Assembly (NCBI GenBank): GCA_937926975.1
Contig: CALBCJ010000039.1
Span: 1-64,000 of the forward strand
DNA length: 64,000 nt
Direction of reading: 5' to 3'
Origin: an uncultured Propionibacteriaceae bacterium
Lineage (GTDB): Bacteria; Actinomycetota; Actinomycetes; Propionibacteriales; Propionibacteriaceae
A model generated the notes under the pieces. It was not told where the DNA came from. It saw nothing but the letters and a program-made list of their open reading frames with translations, and ran no database searches. Below are positions 42,336 to 51,047 of the stretch, one piece after another; position 1 is the first letter of the stretch; each line of letters begins with the position of its first letter. The translations under genes and the position numbers were made by a program.

Positions 42336-42955
42336 CAGGGCACCCGCACCACGACGAGGCGGTCGTTGGCGGCGAGCTGGGCCACCTTGGTCGCCAGGTT
42401 CGCGGCGACCGAGACGTCGAGGACCTGGGCTGCTCCGTCCGGGGTCTCCCGGGCCGCGGTGACCACGGTCCCCGTCCCCAGCAGTGCCTCGGCAGCTGCA
42501 GCGTCGTCGCCGAGCCCGATCAGGTTGACCCTGGTGCCCGGCGGCATGCTGCGGACCGGGAGCCGGCCCGGCCCCAGCCTCAGACCGACCTGCGCCGTGT
42601 CCGGCTCCACCACGTGAGCTCCGAAGGAGTCCGGGGTGACCAGGGAGCCCTCCTCCAGGTCGGTCAGGGCCACCTTCCCCACCACCTCGCTCATCGACGC
42701 AGCCGGGACCACGCGCATCCCGGCCGCCACGGTCACGTCGACCGCCTGGACATGATCCTGGGAGATCACGCCTCCGCGGTTGACGGTGTGGCGCATCACC
42801 AGCACCGGCTGGGCCGTGGTCCCGGTCTGGTAGACCGCCACCGCCCCGAGCGCACCGAGGCAGGCCAGGAGCACGCCGAGAACGATCAGCCGGGGGCTGC
42901 GCCGGGCCCGCAGCTGCGTACCAGCGGGGCGGGGTGGCAGTGGTGTCATCGACAT
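42335..42955 (-). CDS. SAF-domain protein, CpaB/RcpC-like
   Basis: Predicted 206-residue protein with one N-terminal membrane helix (LIVLGVLLACLGALGAVAVYQ, about 23-43) and an extracytoplasmic SAF domain (about 55-120: VLVMRHTVNRGGVISQDHVQAVDV, then VVGKVALTDLEEGSLVTPDSF). CpaB-type proteins help the Flp pilus cross the envelope. I chose the ATG 42955, with GAGGGA upstream; another ATG lies two codons on. It is the first gene of the operon. Confidence 0.78.
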   Translation of the reverse strand: MSMTPLPPRPAGTQLRARRSPRLIVLGVLLACLGALGAVAVYQTGTTAQPVLVMRHTVNRGGVISQDHVQAVDVTVAAGMRVVPAASMSEVVGKVALTDLEEGSLVTPDSFGAHVVEPDTAQVGLRLGPGRLPVRSMPPGTRVNLIGLGDDAAAAEALLGTGTVVTAARETPDGAAQVLDVSVAANLATKVAQLAANDRLVVVRVP

Positions 42956-43493
42956 GTCTCCCTCAGGGGTGGTTCCAAGCCTTCCAGCGACATCTTTGCG
43001 CACGGAAGCCCGCTAAGAAAAGGGGAAAGTCAGAAGTGTGGACAACTAGGTCAAGGAACAAAGTTATGCACAGCCGGGCCTGAAGGGGGCCCGCCAGCCC
43101 TGAGCCGCGTGCTTCTGCCCTGGTCAGCGGGGACTACGCCTCCGAAGCTACGCCCCCGAAGCCAGGAGCCGTCGGCACCTGGTCCGCCTCGGCTGTTGAG
43201 ACCGAGCACCACCGAGACCAGCGCCGAGCCGTCGTCGGAGGCCCCCGAGGCCCGGGCCTTCACCGCGCTCGGCGCGGACGGCGCCCTGTGGACCGTACGG
43301 CTCCGCGCCCAGGCCTGGCCGCCCCCTCGACGACCAGCCGCCTGGGCTGGTCGAGGAGGCCGCTGCCGGGCCGGAGCCTGCCGGGCACCCCGCGCCGCGC
43401 ACCCACCGCACAGGATCGGGCCTCTCCGCTTCTCAGACGGCCGAGGCAGGCCAGACGGCACCCCCGGTCCGCTGCTGTGCTCACCTTCAGCCC
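42956..43493. other. intergenic region upstream of the Tad operon
   Basis: No gene is visible. On the minus strand TTGACC (43049-43054) and GACTTT (43026-43031) with a 17-bp spacer are a weak candidate promoter for the operon. The dyad CTCGACGACCAG / CTGGTCGAG is near 43327-43357, and element copy 8 closes the region. Between them, on the plus strand, a short stretch reads like eroded coding sequence (RAFTALGADGALWTVRLRAQAW). Confidence 0.45.
43408..43480 (+). repeat. 73-bp dispersed element, copy 8
   Basis: Begins GCACAGGATCGGGCC and ends GGTCCGCTGCTGTGC; 73 bp. It lies 13 bp from the 3' end of the AAA+ ATPase gene. Confidence 0.7.
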
Positions 43494-44666
43494 TCACCCC
43501 ACCGAGCGCAGGTACCGCCCGAAGTGGGGAACGGTGAAGGCGATCCGGCCCCGCTCGGTGGCGTACACCAGCCCCTTCTTCAGCAGCGCGTCACGGGCCG
43601 GGGACACCGACTGCGGGGTCCGCTGCAGGAGCCGGGCCACCTCGGCGGTGGCCACGGAGGCCTCGTCCGCATCGGCCTCGGCCATCGCCCGCAGGTAGTC
43701 CCGCTCCGCCGGGGTCGCCCGCTCGTACCGGGAGCCGAAGAAGCCCACCGCCAGCTCGGCCTCGGCCTCCGGCACCCCTACCCGGACGTCGTCGGCGGTG
43801 ATCGGCGAGCTCGGTGCCGCGTCCCAGACCACCTTCCCGTACGCCTGCACGAAGTACGGGTACCCACCGGTGACCTGGTACATCGCCTCCAGCGCCTCCG
43901 GGTCCCAGTCCACTCCCTCCTCAGCGGCCGGCGACACCAGTGCCTGGTCAGCCGGCTCGCGGCTCAGCCGGTCGATTCGGTGGTAGCGGAAGAGCCGCTC
44001 CGAGTACGACTTCGACGCCGACAGAACAGCGGGCAGGTGCGGCAGCCCCGCCCCGACCACGACCAGCGGCAGGCTCATCTGCCCGACCTCGTGCACCGCG
44101 GCGCACAGCGCCGAGACATCGGCCGGGCCCAGGTCCTGCATCTCGTCGATGAACACGGCGATCCCGCGCTCCCGGTCGGCGGCCAGGCCGCCCAGGTCGG
44201 TGAGCAGCTCGACCAGGTCGATCTCGATGTCGCCGGAGTCGGCGCGCCCGGTCACGGTGGGCGCCAGGATCCCAGGCTGCCAGCGGTCGGACGGCTTGGC
44301 CCCTCGGGGGGCGTCCCGCTCCACGAAGGCCTTGAGCACCCCCAGCCCGTGAGCCGGGTCAGGGTGCCCGAGCTCACGCACCGCCATATGCAGTGCTGCT
44401 CCGAGTGGTCGGCGAAGCCCCTGGTCAGGGCGGGCCTCGAGCTTGCCGGTGCCCCATCCGGCCCGGACCGCCGCCGACCGCATGGTGTTCAGCAGGACGG
44501 TCTTGCCCACCCCCCGCAGCCCGGTCAGCACCAGCGACCGCTCGGGGCGGCCGCGGGCGATGCGCTCCACGACGATGTCGAACTGCCGCAGCTGCTCGTC
44601 GCGTCCGGCCAGCTGCGGCGGGCGCTGGCCCGCTCCAGGGGCGTACGGGTTGATCACCGGGTCCAC
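43494..44666 (-). CDS. AAA+ ATPase with C-terminal winged helix
   Basis: Predicted 390-residue cytoplasmic ATPase of the AAA_16/Orc1-Cdc6-like type. Walker A GLRGVGKT (about 49-56), Walker B VFIDEMQDL (about 170-178), sensor 1 LVVVGAGLP. The lid helices are followed by a winged-helix domain at the C-terminus (VARLLQRTPQSVSPARDALLKKGLVYATERGRIAFTVPHFGRYL). These proteins are common in actinobacteria but their function is not established. The start is a GTG. It is not coupled to the Tad operon or to the DUF1800 gene. Confidence 0.82.
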   Translation of the reverse strand: MDPVINPYAPGAGQRPPQLAGRDEQLRQFDIVVERIARGRPERSLVLTGLRGVGKTVLLNTMRSAAVRAGWGTGKLEARPDQGLRRPLGAALHMAVRELGHPDPAHGLGVLKAFVERDAPRGAKPSDRWQPGILAPTVTGRADSGDIEIDLVELLTDLGGLAADRERGIAVFIDEMQDLGPADVSALCAAVHEVGQMSLPLVVVGAGLPHLPAVLSASKSYSERLFRYHRIDRLSREPADQALVSPAAEEGVDWDPEALEAMYQVTGGYPYFVQAYGKVVWDAAPSSPITADDVRVGVPEAEAELAVGFFGSRYERATPAERDYLRAMAEADADEASVATAEVARLLQRTPQSVSPARDALLKKGLVYATERGRIAFTVPHFGRYLRSVG

Positions 44667-44753
44667 GCTGCGACCGTATCTGCCGGTCTACGGATTCTGA
44701 GAGAGCTCGGCAGACAGACCTGGCGTGTCGCCGGCCCCAGCGGCTGGTGCGTC

Positions 44754-44828
44754 GCGCAGCAGCGGGCGCAGGGGGGTGCCAGCCGCGTGGGTGGGGGCGC
44801 GCCAGGCTGGCTCGGTCCGCTGCTCTGC
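44754..44828 (+). repeat. 75-bp dispersed element, copy 9
   Basis: Begins GCGCAGCAGCGGGCG and ends GGTCCGCTGCTCTGC; 75 bp. The ends pair imperfectly. Confidence 0.65.
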
Positions 44829-44872
44829 CTCGCGTGATGCCACCCGACACGCCCTCGGTCTACGGAACGGGG

Positions 44873-44901
44873 TTGAGAGTTTCCTAAGAATCTGTCAGGA
44901 T
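44873..44901 (+). promoter_or_regulatory. putative sigma-70 promoter
   Basis: TTGAGA, a 17-bp A+T-rich spacer and CAGGAT. This would start a transcript for the DUF1800-DUF1501 pair with a leader of about 140 nt. Confidence 0.45.
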
Positions 44902-45048
44902 TCGATCAGAGATCACCCCAGACCTCGCCTCGCCCCCCAGGCCCGGAGCCCACGAGAAGGCGTCCACCCTTCTCGTACCACGACCCCGGTCCCTGTGACG
45001 ATGGCACCCCCGGGCACCACTGCCCCCGACCGATCGCAGGAGTGTCGC

Positions 45049-47163
45049 GTGACGGATTTCCAGCACGCCGGTCCCGTTCCCCCGTCCGGGTCTCGACGGG
45101 GTCTGCTGCGCGCTGTCGCTGCGCTCGGGGCGGGCGCCGCCTCGGCCGGACTGGTCGCGTGCTCCTCCTCGCAGCCGTCGGGAGGCGGGGGCGCCGCCAC
45201 CACCCAGCCCGCTGGCGGCGGCCCGTCGGCCGGCTCGGCAGCCCCTTGGTCGGCCCCAGCCAGCAGCGCCACGACCGAGGTCTCGGCGTCGGCTGTGCCG
45301 GCGGCCGCGTCCCCAGTCCAGCCCGCTGCCGGCACAGCCCGCCTGCTCCGCCCGCAGGACGGTGCGGCCGCGGCCGACCGGGACGAGAGCGCCGCCCTCG
45401 CCGGGACCAGGCAGGGTGAGCAGAAGGCCCCCCAGCCGGTGGAGTACCCCGCCGCCGCGACGGCCACCAGCCCGACGGCCACGGCCTCGTCGTCGCCTGC
45501 GGCCACCAGGGCCAGCGCCAGCCCGACGACCACGGCCCCGACGGCCACCGCCAGCCCGACAGCCACGTCAGCCACCGCCAAGGCGGCGGTCGCCGCCGGT
45601 ACGCTCACCGCGGCCGCCGGGGCCAGCGCCACCGCGGCCGCTAGCACCACGGGCGCCACCGGCACGAGCACCGGCGGCGCCGAGCCGCGGGCCCGCGACG
45701 ACGCCGCCTCTCGGGCCGCAGCCCGCGGCGTGCAGGAGGCCACGGTCTTCGGCGCCGCCGGCAGGCTCAGCCCCGCCCAGGCCAAGGAGCACCTGCTGCG
45801 CCGGGCCACCTTCGGACCCCGCCCGAGCGACCGGGCCGACCTCGACCGGCTGGGCATCGACGCCTGGCTCGAGGGGCAGCTCACCCAGGTCCCCGACCCG
45901 ATGGGGGACGCGATCGCGGCCCAGTTCAACCAGGCCGGAACCTCCATCCCCGCAGTGATCGGCTCGATCCGCCCGTACGCCTGGAGCGCCCAGATGGAGA
46001 CCGCCCAGATGCTGCTCGGACGCTGGATCTTCTCCACCCGCCAGCTCTTCGAGATCGTGGTCGACGTCTTCTCCAACCTGCTCAACTGCGCCATGCCGAC
46101 CGACGGGCTCTGGGCCACCGGCGCGGACTACCACCACGAGGTGGTCCGCAAGCACGCGTACGGGAAGTACCGCGACATGCTGCTGGCGGCGATGAGGCAC
46201 CCGGCGATGCTGGGCTACCTCAACAACGACCAGTCCAACCGGACCCACGTGAACGAGGACCTCGGGCGGGAGCTGCTGGAGCTGCACACCGTCGGGGTCA
46301 CCGGCGGGTACACCGAGGACGACGTGGTCAGCTCGGCCAAGATCCTCTCCGGCCGGAGCATCGACTACACCCCGATGACCTTCACGTACAAGCCCAGCCA
46401 CCACTTCGTCGGGCCGGTGAAGGTGATGGACTTCTCCGACCCGAACAGCGACCCTGACAAGGGTCTGGAGCTGGGCGACCGGTACGTCTCGTACCTGTCG
46501 ACGCTGCCGGCCACCGCTCGCACCGTGGCCCGCAAGATCGCGGTCCGGTTCGTCTCGGACAACCCGCCGCAGGCGCTGGTGGACCGGCTCGCCGCGGCGT
46601 ACCTGGATGCCGACACGGCCATCGTGCCGGTGCTGCGGGCCCTCTTCGCGTCGGACGAGTTCTGGTCCTCGGTAGGCCAGAAGACCCGGCGCCCGGCGGA
46701 GGACATGGTGGCCTGCGCCCGGGCCCTGGACATCCAGCTGCCGGACCCGGCGGCCGCCAAGAAGGGGATCGCCGCCCTGTACTACCGGGCCGTTGAGGCC
46801 GGCCACGCCCCGCTGCGCTGGGGGCCGCCCGACGGCTACCCCGATGTCGCTGCCGCCTGGGAGTCCGCGGGCCAGATGCTGCACCGCTGGACGACCCACC
46901 GCGGTCTCACCGGCGGCTGGTACGAGGGGCTGAAGCCGCTGGCCGCTACGGAAACCTTCCAGCCGAAGCCGTCAGAGACGATGGGGCCGTGGGTGGACCG
47001 GATCTGCACCTACCTGCTCGGCGCCACCTGGCCGGCCGAGCGCCGAGCCGTCCTGGTCGAGTTCCTCGGCGGCAGCGAGTCGACGCCTGTCCAGGGGCAC
47101 GAGTGGAAGGCCTCGCACGTGGCCGCCCTGGTGCTCGACTCCCTCTACCTCCAGGTCCGCTGA
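45049..47163 (+). CDS. DUF1800 protein with Tat/lipoprotein signal
   Basis: Predicted 704-residue exported protein. Twin arginines (SRRGLLRAVAALGAG, about 15-29) and a lipobox LVACS (Cys 38) indicate Tat export and lipid anchoring. Residues about 40-230 are Ala/Thr/Ser/Pro low complexity. The DUF1800 domain begins at EHLLRRATFGPRPSDRADLDRLG and includes LYALPLW-less but typical MLLGRWIFSTRQLFEIVVDVFSNLLN, LGYLNNDQSNRTHVNEDLGRELLELHTVGVTGGYTEDDV. DUF1800 and DUF1501 proteins are regularly paired and have been linked to extracellular export. The GTG at 45049 has GCAGGAG six bases upstream. Confidence 0.87.
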   Translation: MTDFQHAGPVPPSGSRRGLLRAVAALGAGAASAGLVACSSSQPSGGGGAATTQPAGGGPSAGSAAPWSAPASSATTEVSASAVPAAASPVQPAAGTARLLRPQDGAAAADRDESAALAGTRQGEQKAPQPVEYPAAATATSPTATASSSPAATRASASPTTTAPTATASPTATSATAKAAVAAGTLTAAAGASATAAASTTGATGTSTGGAEPRARDDAASRAAARGVQEATVFGAAGRLSPAQAKEHLLRRATFGPRPSDRADLDRLGIDAWLEGQLTQVPDPMGDAIAAQFNQAGTSIPAVIGSIRPYAWSAQMETAQMLLGRWIFSTRQLFEIVVDVFSNLLNCAMPTDGLWATGADYHHEVVRKHAYGKYRDMLLAAMRHPAMLGYLNNDQSNRTHVNEDLGRELLELHTVGVTGGYTEDDVVSSAKILSGRSIDYTPMTFTYKPSHHFVGPVKVMDFSDPNSDPDKGLELGDRYVSYLSTLPATARTVARKIAVRFVSDNPPQALVDRLAAAYLDADTAIVPVLRALFASDEFWSSVGQKTRRPAEDMVACARALDIQLPDPAAAKKGIAALYYRAVEAGHAPLRWGPPDGYPDVAAAWESAGQMLHRWTTHRGLTGGWYEGLKPLAATETFQPKPSETMGPWVDRICTYLLGATWPAERRAVLVEFLGGSESTPVQGHEWKASHVAALVLDSLYLQVR

Positions 47164-47167
47164 GGAG

Positions 47168-48529
47168 ATGCAGGTGAACACTACGGGATACAGCCCAGTC
47201 GACTCCCTCCACCCTGACTGCCCCGACTGGCAGCGCCTCGGTCCGACAACGGTGGACGCGGGCCTGCGGGCCATGGCGGAGAACCAGCAGCTGCAGGAGG
47301 CCGAGCGGGACCGGCTCTGGTCGAGAGGATTCACCCGCCGCCGGGTGCTGGCCGGCGGCCTGGGCGTCGGGGTCGCGGCGATCGGCTCCCAGCTGGTGAC
47401 GTCGCGGGTCGCGTACGCGGCGGGGCCGTCGACCGGAACCCTGGTGGTGGTCTTCCTGCGCGGCGGCATGGACGGCCTGTCGATGCTGGTCCCGGTCGAG
47501 GACCCGACGCTGCTCCAGGAGCGGCCGAAGGTCGCGATCCGGCAGGGGCAGGTGATCGGATTCGACCGGGGCTTCGGCCTGCACCCGGCGCTGGCCGCCC
47601 TGAAGCCGATGGTCTCGGCCGGGCAGCTCGCCGCCGTACCGGCCATCTCCACCCCGAGCCTGACCCGCAGCCACTTCCAGGCCCAGGACTGCCTGGAGCG
47701 AGGCGGCGCCTCCAGCGGCGCCCAGACGGGCTGGCTCGACCGGCTGCTGGCCGCGCTCGGCCCGGGCACCACGTTCCGCGCTGTCGGAGGGGGAACGGCG
47801 GCACCGCGCTCGCTGCTGGGCAACGGCTCGCCGGTGATGGTGCGCGAGCTGAAGCAGTTCGCTGTCCAGGGCACCGGCAACCTCGCGGGCCCGACCCGTA
47901 CGGCACTGGAGAAGCTGTACACGGGGCTCGACCACCCGCTGTCCCGGGTCGCTCTGGTCGCCCTGGCAGCCAGTGACACCACGGGCAGGCTGGACGCCTC
48001 GGAGAAGTCGCCGGCTGAGCGGGGCTTTGCCGACAACGACTGGGGCCGGCACCTCGCGTCGCTGGCGTCGCTGATCCGTACCGGTCAGGGAGTTCGGGTA
48101 GCCACGATCGACCTGGGCGGCTGGGACATGCACACCGAGATGGGTACGGCCACCGAGGGCGACTTCACGCAGCTGACCCGGGGCCTGGCCGAGGGCCTGG
48201 CCACCTTCGTCAAGGACCTGGGGCCGGCCGCCGCGACCACGACGATCCTGGTGATGAGTGAGTTCGGGCGGCGGGTGCAGCAGAACGCGTCCGGCGGTAC
48301 GGACCACGGCCACGGCGGGGTCGCGATGGTCCTCGGCAGCGGGGTCGCGGGCGGGGTCAAGGGACGCTGGGAAGGGCTGGGCACGCTCGACCAGGGTGAC
48401 GTGCCGGGGACGAACGACTACCGCGACCTGCTGGCTGAGGTCTGCATGAAGCGGTTCGGCCTGACGCCCGACCAGGTGGCGCCGGTGTTCCCGGACTGGA
48501 AGCCGACGGCGGTGGGCGCCATGGCCTGA
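47168..48529 (+). CDS. DUF1501 protein with Tat signal
   Basis: Predicted 453-residue exported protein of the DUF1501 family, a relative of the alkaline phosphatase/sulfatase fold. A long N-terminal region precedes the Tat signal GFTRRRVLAGGLGVGVAAIGSQ (about 54-76). The family core follows: TLVVVFLRGGMDGLSMLVPVED, GFGLHPALAALKPM, DLGGWDMHTEMG, VMSEFGRRVQQNASGGTDHGHGG. The last motif holds the probable metal ligands. It starts four bases after the DUF1800 stop and is certainly in the same operon. Confidence 0.9.
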   Translation: MQVNTTGYSPVDSLHPDCPDWQRLGPTTVDAGLRAMAENQQLQEAERDRLWSRGFTRRRVLAGGLGVGVAAIGSQLVTSRVAYAAGPSTGTLVVVFLRGGMDGLSMLVPVEDPTLLQERPKVAIRQGQVIGFDRGFGLHPALAALKPMVSAGQLAAVPAISTPSLTRSHFQAQDCLERGGASSGAQTGWLDRLLAALGPGTTFRAVGGGTAAPRSLLGNGSPVMVRELKQFAVQGTGNLAGPTRTALEKLYTGLDHPLSRVALVALAASDTTGRLDASEKSPAERGFADNDWGRHLASLASLIRTGQGVRVATIDLGGWDMHTEMGTATEGDFTQLTRGLAEGLATFVKDLGPAAATTTILVMSEFGRRVQQNASGGTDHGHGGVAMVLGSGVAGGVKGRWEGLGTLDQGDVPGTNDYRDLLAEVCMKRFGLTPDQVAPVFPDWKPTAVGAMA

Positions 48530-48580
48530 GGCTCCCCGCGCTGCCGGGCCGTACCGGTCCCCCTCGACGTACCAGCGCGG

Positions 48581-48678
48581 GCACAACGGCGGGGTTCGCC
48601 CCGCCCGAGAACCAGCGGGCAGTCCCGCTCGACGGTCTTGGGGGCCGTCCTGCGAGCGGGTACTGCCCGCTGGTGTAC
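48581..48678 (+). repeat. 98-bp variant of the dispersed element, copy 10
   Basis: Begins GCACAACGGCGGGG and ends GCCCGCTGGTGTAC. The interior is longer than in other copies and holds several nested dyads (for example GGGGTTCGCCCC). Confidence 0.55.
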
Positions 48679-48720
48679 CTGGGGGCTGGTGCTTGACCGC
48701 CGCGCCTCCTGGTGGGCCCC

Positions 48721-48794
48721 GCACAGCAGCGGACCCCACCAGTCCGCGACGGCCGCACCAGCCGCCCACAGCCCAGCCGTGCCCGCTGCTGTGC
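48721..48794 (+). repeat. 74-bp dispersed element, copy 11
   Basis: Begins GCACAGCAGCGGACC and ends TGCCCGCTGCTGTGC; 74 bp, with near-perfect ends. Confidence 0.8.
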
Positions 48795-48964
48795 CCGCCA
48801 GGACGCAGACCAGTACAGACCAGCGGCACGCGGAACCGGCTCGGGCAGGGTCGACTGGCCGTGCGGGCCTCAGGGCTTGGTGACCGGGTCGTTCAGGCGG
48901 GCTTCAGCCGTGCCGCGCGCGGGTCCGGGGAGCCGAGCTCGGACGAGGTCGAGCCGGGCCTGGC

Positions 48965-49783
48965 TCAGCCGTGCCGCGCGCGGGTCCGGGCCGAGAGGTA
49001 GACCGCGACCGTGGCCAGCAGGATCAGCCCGGACGATACCCCCGCCACCAGCGCCACCGGGATCGACCGTGGTGACCCCAGCAGTCGGGCGTACCCGACC
49101 CAGACCAGTCCCCAGGCCATCCCGAGCCCGGTGTATGCCCGTCCGGGAAGGTAGCGGACGAAGGACATCCCGATCCCCAGCGCCCCGATCAGGGCCAGCA
49201 TCGCCCAGACGTGGGCGCTCACCCGGAACGCCGAGGCTCCCCCGGCCGTCAGCAGGCAGGCCAGGTTCCCCAGGCCGACCACCAGCGCCCAGCCCAGCCC
49301 CAGCGCGAACGGGGCCTGGGTCAGCTGGCGGACCCCGAACGACGCCCGAAGCGGGCTCAGCCGCACCAGCCCCCAGGCCAGGCAGACCACCAAGGCGGTC
49401 GCGAGCACCGCGCCGAGAAGCACACCACCAGCCCAGGCCGACAGGAACCACAGCCCGGCCAGCAGCAGGGCAGCCGCGGCAGGGTGGCGGACCGCCGTGG
49501 CCCGAGGCGCTTCACCCGCCTGCGGAAGCCACTGCCAGACCACCAGAAGACCAAACAGAACGCCGAGGACAGCCCACACCGGCAGTGACTGGGCGGCGGG
49601 TGACAGCAGGCTGGAGGTCTCGCTGAGGTCACCCTCGCGCCCGATGGACCGTCCTCCGAGCAGACCACCGGCAGCCAGGCCGGTGACCAGGCTGAGCCCC
49701 ATCGCCGCGGTCAGCACCCACCGTGCCACAGCCGGCTTGCCGATGACCTCCCGTACGGTCGCCACAGTGATCTGGTTCGCCAT
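48965..49783 (-). CDS. hypothetical multi-pass membrane protein
   Basis: Predicted 272-residue membrane protein with about eight hydrophobic helices and a short basic C-terminus (SARTRARHG). I see no family motif. The N-terminal 20 residues (MANQITVATVREVIGKPAVA) precede the first helix. ATG at 49783 is the most plausible start; a further ATG at 49798 and a TTG at 49819 lie upstream in frame. Its 3' end is duplicated 61 bp further downstream. Confidence 0.65.
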   Translation of the reverse strand: MANQITVATVREVIGKPAVARWVLTAAMGLSLVTGLAAGGLLGGRSIGREGDLSETSSLLSPAAQSLPVWAVLGVLFGLLVVWQWLPQAGEAPRATAVRHPAAAALLLAGLWFLSAWAGGVLLGAVLATALVVCLAWGLVRLSPLRASFGVRQLTQAPFALGLGWALVVGLGNLACLLTAGGASAFRVSAHVWAMLALIGALGIGMSFVRYLPGRAYTGLGMAWGLVWVGYARLLGSPRSIPVALVAGVSSGLILLATVAVYLSARTRARHG

Positions 49784-49900
49784 CGGTTGTCCCAACATGG
49801 TCGAGGTCGCGTCCCCCAAGCCGGGACCCCAGCAGTTTACCTGGGCCCTGCCGCGGCGCTGCCCGGGTCGCCCGGGTCGTCTTAGTCACGGCATCGGGTC

Positions 49901-49929
49901 TTGTCAAGTCGGCTCGGATCAGGTACCAT
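49901..49929 (+). promoter_or_regulatory. putative sigma-70 promoter
   Basis: TTGTCA (49901-49906), a 17-bp spacer and TACCAT (49924-49929). GGTACC occurs twice just around and after the -10 box (49923 and 49934), which could be operator half-sites. Confidence 0.55.
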
Positions 49930-49959
49930 GCTGGTACCAGGCCAGCAATGGAGGTGACC

Positions 49960-50202
49960 ATGCTGAACGTGTATGTCGTGTACGCTGGCCGCCCCTGGCC
50001 CGTCGACCAAGAGTCGGACGTGCTGCGGCAGGTCGGGCGCTTTTCCAGCCTGGACGAGGCTTTGAGCGCCTTCTCCGGGGTCGAGTTCCACCGGCTCCCG
50101 GTCCGGGACGGGCGGCTGCGGTGGCGCGGCTGGAGCCCTCAGTCGGGACTGATCGTTCAGATCGAGCGTCCCGTCTCGGTGCAGCTGTGCCTGGCCTGCT
50201 GA
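49960..50202 (+). CDS. small hypothetical protein, 80 residues
   Basis: Predicted 80-residue soluble protein (MLNVYVVYAGRPWPVDQESDVLRQVGRFSSLDEALSAFSGVEFHRLPV..., ending LCLAC). The ATG at 49960 has GGAGGTG directly upstream, and a good promoter stands 30 bp before that; an ATG at 49948 is less well placed. The C-terminal Cys pair is noticeable. I recognise no family. Confidence 0.6.
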   Translation: MLNVYVVYAGRPWPVDQESDVLRQVGRFSSLDEALSAFSGVEFHRLPVRDGRLRWRGWSPQSGLIVQIERPVSVQLCLAC

Positions 50203-50395
50203 GCGCTCGGGCGGTCAGTCTGGCGGGCACCTGGCACGGTGGTGTGAGCCCTGCTGCGCGGCGCGACGACGCCCCTGCTGAACGGTCGTGAGCCACCCGC
50301 CGGGCACGAGCCCCTGGTGCGCGTCACCCGCGGCGAGACCGACCGCTGGCAAGCACCGCGACACCGTACAGGGCACGGCCGTACCGGAGTCTGAG

Positions 50396-50773
50396 GTGCG
50401 GCAGGTCCTGGTGGTGGATGCCGCCAACGTGGTTGGGTCGGTCCCGAACGGCTGGTGGCGCGACCGGGCAGGTGCTGCCCGCCGGCTGGTGGCATCCCTG
50501 TCGGACCACGACTGGGACCTGGTCGTGGTGGTGCTGGAGGGCGCTGCCCGGAAGGGTGCTGAGCCCACCAGTGGTGCCCGCACCCGGGTGGTGCATGCCC
50601 CGGGCTCCGGTGACGACGAGCTGGTCGCCCAGTGCCGCTCACTGTGCGCCCCCGGTACGGCGGTGACGCTCTGTACGGCCGACCGTGGCCTGCGGGAACG
50701 AGTCCGTGGCCTGGGCGTGCACCTGGTCGGCCCGCGGCAGGTGCACCAGCCGCCCGGCGCCGCGGCGGGCTGA
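50396..50773 (+). CDS. NYN/PIN-like domain protein
   Basis: Predicted 125-residue protein resembling small actinobacterial NYN (PIN-like) nuclease-fold proteins. Support: the first strand VLVVDAANVVGSVPNGWWRDRAGAARRL with the acidic Asp near residue 7; DLVVVVLEGAAR in the middle; GSGDDELVAQCR with the second acidic pair; and VTLCTADRGLRERV. The GTG at 50396 has GGAG six bases upstream and puts the conserved strand at the N-terminus; the frame is open upstream to 50288 with Pro/Ser-rich sequence. RNA cleavage is inferred from the fold only. Confidence 0.65.
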   Translation: MRQVLVVDAANVVGSVPNGWWRDRAGAARRLVASLSDHDWDLVVVVLEGAARKGAEPTSGARTRVVHAPGSGDDELVAQCRSLCAPGTAVTLCTADRGLRERVRGLGVHLVGPRQVHQPPGAAAG

Positions 50774-50859
50774 GCCGTCAGGCCCCCGTCGGCGCCCGCC
50801 CTCGCCGCGGACGCCTCACCGAGTCGTGGCTGCCTGGCCACAGGCCCGGGTGCTCTGGC

Positions 50860-50932
50860 GCACACCGGCGGGCGTCACGGCGCCCAGGCCCGCGACCAGG
50901 GACGCCCGGCCCGGGCCCGCCCGTCGGTGTGC
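50860..50932 (+). repeat. 73-bp dispersed element, copy 12
   Basis: Begins GCACACCGGCGGGCG and ends CGCCCGTCGGTGTGC, nearly a perfect inverted pair. It lies in the 274-bp gap between the NYN-like gene and the AbiEi/DUF559 gene, where I see no other feature. Confidence 0.7.
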
Positions 50933-51047
50933 TGCCTCGCGGCCACCGGGCGCCCCCTGCACCCAACCGTTGTCCACAGGTCGGAACCGACATCAGCTGC
51001 TGTCCACAGCCCGGCATCTCAGGTGGCAGATCTGCGTCGAGGTGCCC

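Larger units (their letters stand above)
44667..45048 (+). other. intergenic region before the DUF1800 gene
   Basis: Contains element copy 9 and a probable promoter (44873-44901), followed by a leader of about 140 nt. No separate gene is visible. Confidence 0.5.
48530..48964. other. repeat-rich intergenic region between convergent genes
   Basis: No gene. It holds copies 10 and 11 of the dispersed element and a 26-bp direct repeat (TCAGCCGTGCCGCGCGCGGG and more) at 48904 and 48965. The second copy of the direct repeat is the 3' end of the downstream membrane-protein gene. Confidence 0.6.
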
